DNA from: Pseudomonas kribbensis
Lineage (GTDB): Bacteria; Pseudomonadota; Gammaproteobacteria; Pseudomonadales; Pseudomonadaceae
NCBI RefSeq assembly: GCF_003352185.1
Contig: NZ_CP029608.1
Span: forward strand, 2,852,001-2,916,000
Reading direction: 5' to 3'
DNA: 64,000 nt
Shown here: positions 61,235 to 64,000 of the stretch, piece by piece
How the letters are laid out: each line of letters starts with the position of its first letter
How positions within the stretch are numbered: position 1 is the stretch's first letter
The notes under the pieces: model-generated
The model's input: only the letters and a program-made list of their open reading frames with translations
What the model was told of the DNA's origin: nothing
Databases searched by the model: none
Made by a program: the position numbers and the translations under genes

Positions 61235-63466
61235 ATGAGTTTCTCGAACAAGGAACAGGGTCAGGTTAAAGAGCGTTTGCTGCCCGGGGCCAGGGACATC
61301 GATGCCCTGGTGCGCGCAGAACATCAGGACCCGTTTTCCATTCTCGGGCCCCACGGCGATGGTGCCGGCGGGCAGTTCATCCGGGCGTACCTGCCCGGCG
61401 CATTGAGTGTCAGCGTGCTGGACAAGGACAGCGGCGAGGAGCGCGGCCCGCTGGAGGCGACCGAGACGCCGGGGCTGTTTGTCGGGCATTTCGAATCGGC
61501 GCGGCCTTATCTGTTGCGTACGCGTTGGGCCGGTGGCGAGCAGGTTGCGGAAGATCCCTACAGCTTTGGCCAGTTGCTCGGTGAAATGGATTTGTATCTG
61601 TTCGCCGAAGGCAATCATCGCGACCTCAGCAGGTGCCTCGGTGCGCAACTGAAAACCGTGGATGGCGTCGACGGTGTGCGCTTCGCCGTGTGGGCGCCGA
61701 ATGCCCGGCGGGTGTCGGTGGTCGGCGACTTCAACGTCTGGGACGGGCGCCGGCATCCGATGCGGCTGCGCCATCCGTCCGGGGTCTGGGAGCTGTTCAT
61801 TCCGCGTCTGCAGGCGGGGGACCTGTACAAATACGAAATCCTTGGCGCCCACGGCATCCTGCCGCTCAAGGCCGACCCGATGGCGCTGGCCACCAGCCTG
61901 CCGCCGGACACCGCGTCCAAAGTCGCCTCGCCGTTGCAGATCGACTGGCAGGATCAGGACTGGATGACCGGCCGCCGCGAGCGCCAGCAACACAATGCGC
62001 CGCTGTCGATCTATGAGCTGCATGCCGGATCCTGGCAATGCGAATTGGACGATCTGGGTGAAGTGGCCCGTCAGTACACCTGGCCGGAGCTGGCCGAGCG
62101 GTTGATTCCCTACGTCAAGGAGCTGGGCTTCACCCACATCGAACTGATGCCGATCATGGAGCACCCGTTCGGTGGCTCCTGGGGTTACCAGTTGCTGTCG
62201 CAATTCGCCCCGAGCGCCCGTTACGGCACACCGGACGAGTTCGCGGCGTTCGTCAACGCCTGCCATCAGGCCGATATCGGGGTGATTCTCGACTGGGTGC
62301 CCGCGCATTTTCCAACCGATACCCATGGCTTGGCGCAATTCGACGGTACGGCGCTGTACGAGTACGGCAACCCGCTGGAAGGCTTCCATCAGGACTGGGA
62401 CACGCTGATCTACAACCTCGGCCGCACCGAAGTGCACGGCTACATGCTGGCGTCGGCACTGCACTGGCTGAAGCATTTCCACGTCGACGGGCTGCGGGTC
62501 GATGCGGTGGCGTCGATGCTCTATCGCGACTATTCACGCAAGGCCGGGGAGTGGGTGCCCAATCGCCATGGCGGACGGGAGAATCTGGAAGCCATCGACT
62601 TCCTTCGCCACCTCAACGATGTGGTGGCGCTGGAAGCACCGGGCGCGCTGGTGATCGCCGAGGAATCCACGGCCTGGCCGGGCGTCAGTCAGAGCACCCA
62701 GCAGGGCGGCCTCGGCTTTGCCTACAAATGGAACATGGGCTGGATGCACGATTCGCTGCATTACATCCAGCAGGATCCGGTGTACCGCGCCCATCATCAC
62801 AACGAGTTGAGTTTTGGTCTGGTGTACGCCTGGTCAGAGCGCTTCATCCTGCCGATCTCCCACGACGAAGTGGTGCACGGCAAGCATTCGCTGATCGACA
62901 AGATGCCCGGCGACCGCTGGCAGAAATTCGCCAACCTGCGGGCCTATCTGAGCTTCATGTGGACCCATCCGGGCAAGAAGCTGCTGTTCATGGGTTGCGA
63001 GTTCGGCCAGTGGCGCGAGTGGAATCACGATCAGCAGCTGGACTGGTATCTGCTGCAGTATTCCGAGCACAAAGGCGTGCAGAAACTGGTTGGCGATCTG
63101 AATCGGTTGTACCGCGAAGAGCCGGCACTGCACGAGCAGGATGATGCACCGCAAGGGTTCCAGTGGTTGATCGGTGACGATGCGATCAACAGCGTCTATG
63201 CGTGGCTGCGCTGGAGCAAGGAGGGGACGCCGGTGCTGGTGGTGGCCAACTTCACGCCGGTGCCGCGTCAGTCGTACCGGGTGGGCGTGCCGTTTGCCGG
63301 GCGCTGGAAGGAGCTGCTCAACAGTGATGCCGACACCTATGCCGGTTCCAACTATGGCAACGGCGGCGGGGCGTTCACCGAAGACGTGGCCAGTCATGGT
63401 CAGGCGTTGTCGCTGGAGCTGAATCTGCCGCCGCTGGCGGTGTTAATCCTCAAGCCCGAGGGTTGA
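61235..63466 (+). CDS. glgB: 1,4-alpha-glucan branching enzyme GlgB
   Basis: 743 residues, GGAGAG upstream of ATG 61235. An N-terminal CBM48-like pair ([37 protein letters not shown]) leads into the GH13_9 barrel ([19 protein letters not shown]). The nucleophile Asp is near residue 421 in [17 protein letters not shown], the acid/base Glu near 475 in [11 protein letters not shown], and the third Asp in [16 protein letters not shown]-terminal beta domain follows. Introduces alpha-1,6 branches in the glucan made by GlgE. Two bp after treS, so translationally coupled. Confidence 0.96.
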   Translation: MSFSNKEQGQVKERLLPGARDIDALVRAEHQDPFSILGPHGDGAGGQFIRAYLPGALSVSVLDKDSGEERGPLEATETPGLFVGHFESARPYLLRTRWAGGEQVAEDPYSFGQLLGEMDLYLFAEGNHRDLSRCLGAQLKTVDGVDGVRFAVWAPNARRVSVVGDFNVWDGRRHPMRLRHPSGVWELFIPRLQAGDLYKYEILGAHGILPLKADPMALATSLPPDTASKVASPLQIDWQDQDWMTGRRERQQHNAPLSIYELHAGSWQCELDDLGEVARQYTWPELAERLIPYVKELGFTHIELMPIMEHPFGGSWGYQLLSQFAPSARYGTPDEFAAFVNACHQADIGVILDWVPAHFPTDTHGLAQFDGTALYEYGNPLEGFHQDWDTLIYNLGRTEVHGYMLASALHWLKHFHVDGLRVDAVASMLYRDYSRKAGEWVPNRHGGRENLEAIDFLRHLNDVVALEAPGALVIAEESTAWPGVSQSTQQGGLGFAYKWNMGWMHDSLHYIQQDPVYRAHHHNELSFGLVYAWSERFILPISHDEVVHGKHSLIDKMPGDRWQKFANLRAYLSFMWTHPGKKLLFMGCEFGQWREWNHDQQLDWYLLQYSEHKGVQKLVGDLNRLYREEPALHEQDDAPQGFQWLIGDDAINSVYAWLRWSKEGTPVLVVANFTPVPRQSYRVGVPFAGRWKELLNSDADTYAGSNYGNGGGAFTEDVASHGQALSLELNLPPLAVLILKPEG

Positions 63467-63473
63467 GGATGAA

Positions 63474-63504
63474 CCTGCGGGAGCAAACGGCTTGCTCCCG
63501 CAGG
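63474..63504. repeat. REP-like palindrome CCTGCGGGAGCAA
   Basis: Perfect 13-bp arms CCTGCGGGAGCAA/TTGCTCCCGCAGG with a 5-nt loop, 7 bp after the glgB stop and 8 bp before the stop of the convergent autotransporter remnant. Typical of pseudomonad intergenic repeats; could end both transcripts. Confidence 0.7.
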
Positions 63505-63511
63505 AACGTCG

Positions 63512-64000
63512 TTACCACCGCATCCGCACCCCCAGACTGCCGATCAGCCCGTTCAGATCATTGTCATCCACATCACTGCTGTAGTCGGCGCTCACGTACA
63601 GGCTCACGCTCGGCGTGACCTTCGCCACCAGACCCAGACCAAGTTCCACCGTCGACGACTTGCGGCTGCTGCTGATCCTGTCCACTTGATCGAGCGTCAC
63701 GGCGTTGCCGGTGTACACGGTGTGCAGTTTTCACTCAGGCCGATCGGGAAACCGCCTTCCACCGAAAGGGTCATCGCGCTGCCTTCCGTGGCCAGGCGCG
63801 CGCCCTGTTCATTGCGGCTGAAACCACTGACCCGGCCACCGCTGGCCGACAGATCCACGTGCCAGCCTGCGGAACCCGTGAGGCTGTAATAGGCGCCGAG
63901 GCTCTGGCCCTGCAGATTGAGGGTGTCGGTGGTTGGGTCGGCGAGGGCACGGTTGACGATCAGGCCGCTGCCGTTGGCCTGGATCTGATTCAGGCCGCCA
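63512..64000 (-). pseudogene. broken autotransporter (beta-barrel C-terminus), runs off the window
   Basis: From the edge the minus strand encodes a passenger/barrel junction (LNQIQANGSGLIVNRALADP...LNLQGQSLGAYYSLTG, then GWHVDLSASGGRVSGFS, EGSAMTLSVEGGFPIGLSEN), which hits a stop at about 63712. A different frame then carries the last strands (VELGLGLVAKVTPSVSLYVSADYSSD, LIGSLGVRMRW) to the stop at 63512, with the terminal Trp normal for an outer-membrane barrel. Compared with Pseudomonas type Va autotransporters, roughly 100-150 barrel residues are missing between SEN and the last strands. It is therefore a deletion with frameshift near 63720, not a single-base error. Confidence 0.6.

Noticed and set aside
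1..64000. CRISPR arrays, rRNA operons, plasmid or replication origins
   Set aside because: No regularly spaced repeats, rRNA signatures, iterons or DnaA-box clusters seen.

Overview
The window is chromosomal DNA from a Pseudomonas of the fluorescens group. GC is high (about 60-63%) apart from one AT-rich insertion. Supporting signs are GTGGGAGCGAGGC-type REP palindromes and the Pseudomonas gene sets muxABC-opmB, orphan ccoN4 with a siroheme reductase, the phdA/pdtB-ExbBD-TonB cluster, and glgE-treS/mak-glgB. Species cannot be fixed from sequence alone. Comparisons with P. aeruginosa PAO1 loci are from memory.

Layout. 1-4.9 kb: a hydrolase cut by the window edge, small membrane or unknown genes, a c-type cytochrome, an AidA/PixA-type inclusion protein and an ArnT-like glycosyltransferase. 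5.0-6.95 kb: a decayed prophage end (tail-assembly pseudogene, intact AT-rich acyltransferase, truncated GH19 endolysin) abutting tRNA-Ser(UGA). 7.2-9.3 kb: a BAX-inhibitor-1 family gene and an IS110/IS1111-type element with a frameshifted transposase. 9.3-13.9 kb: YceK-like lipoprotein, Lrp regulator divergent from a DMT exporter, then a GapN-like dehydrogenase followed by a FUSC transporter. 14.1-17.2 kb: three exported redox/PLP proteins (lipoprotein cytochrome c, Tat FAD oxidase, Tat PLP enzyme).

17.4-27.5 kb is the most unusual block. It holds a Phd/DUF772 fusion, a TpsB outer-membrane transporter, an ExbB with a DUF2341-LamG ectodomain, ExbD, TonB, a large porin, a periplasmic coiled-coil protein, a YbjN protein, a parvulin PPIase and a LysR-like regulator. 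It resembles the P. aeruginosa PA0691-PA0701 (pdt) region, but no TpsA exoprotein is present. 27.6-31.8 kb: DUF6124, a GNAT acetyltransferase, and a halovibrin-like/DUF2599/unknown secreted-protein cluster. 31.9-36.1 kb: orphan cbb3 subunit CcoN4 with its small partner, divergent across a REPIN from a siroheme sulfite/nitrite reductase and DUF934 protein. 36.2-39.7 kb: unknown membrane protein, DUF3313 lipoprotein, YciI, SRPBCC, and thiol peroxidase Tpx.

39.9-48.9 kb: the RND efflux operon muxABC-opmB, with 4-nt overlaps throughout. 49-55.6 kb: a MucR-like MHYT-GGDEF-EAL protein, an SDR, a MocR regulator, CcoG, and two small Pseudomonas proteins. 55.8-63.5 kb: the GlgE glucan operon, which converts trehalose through maltose and maltose-1-phosphate into branched alpha-glucan. 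63.5-64 kb: a broken autotransporter gene running off the edge.

Functional themes are envelope transport and efflux, respiration under inhibition (CcoN4, CcoG), surface-sugar modification and stress carbohydrate metabolism. There is no rRNA or CRISPR array. The only tRNA is tRNA-Ser.
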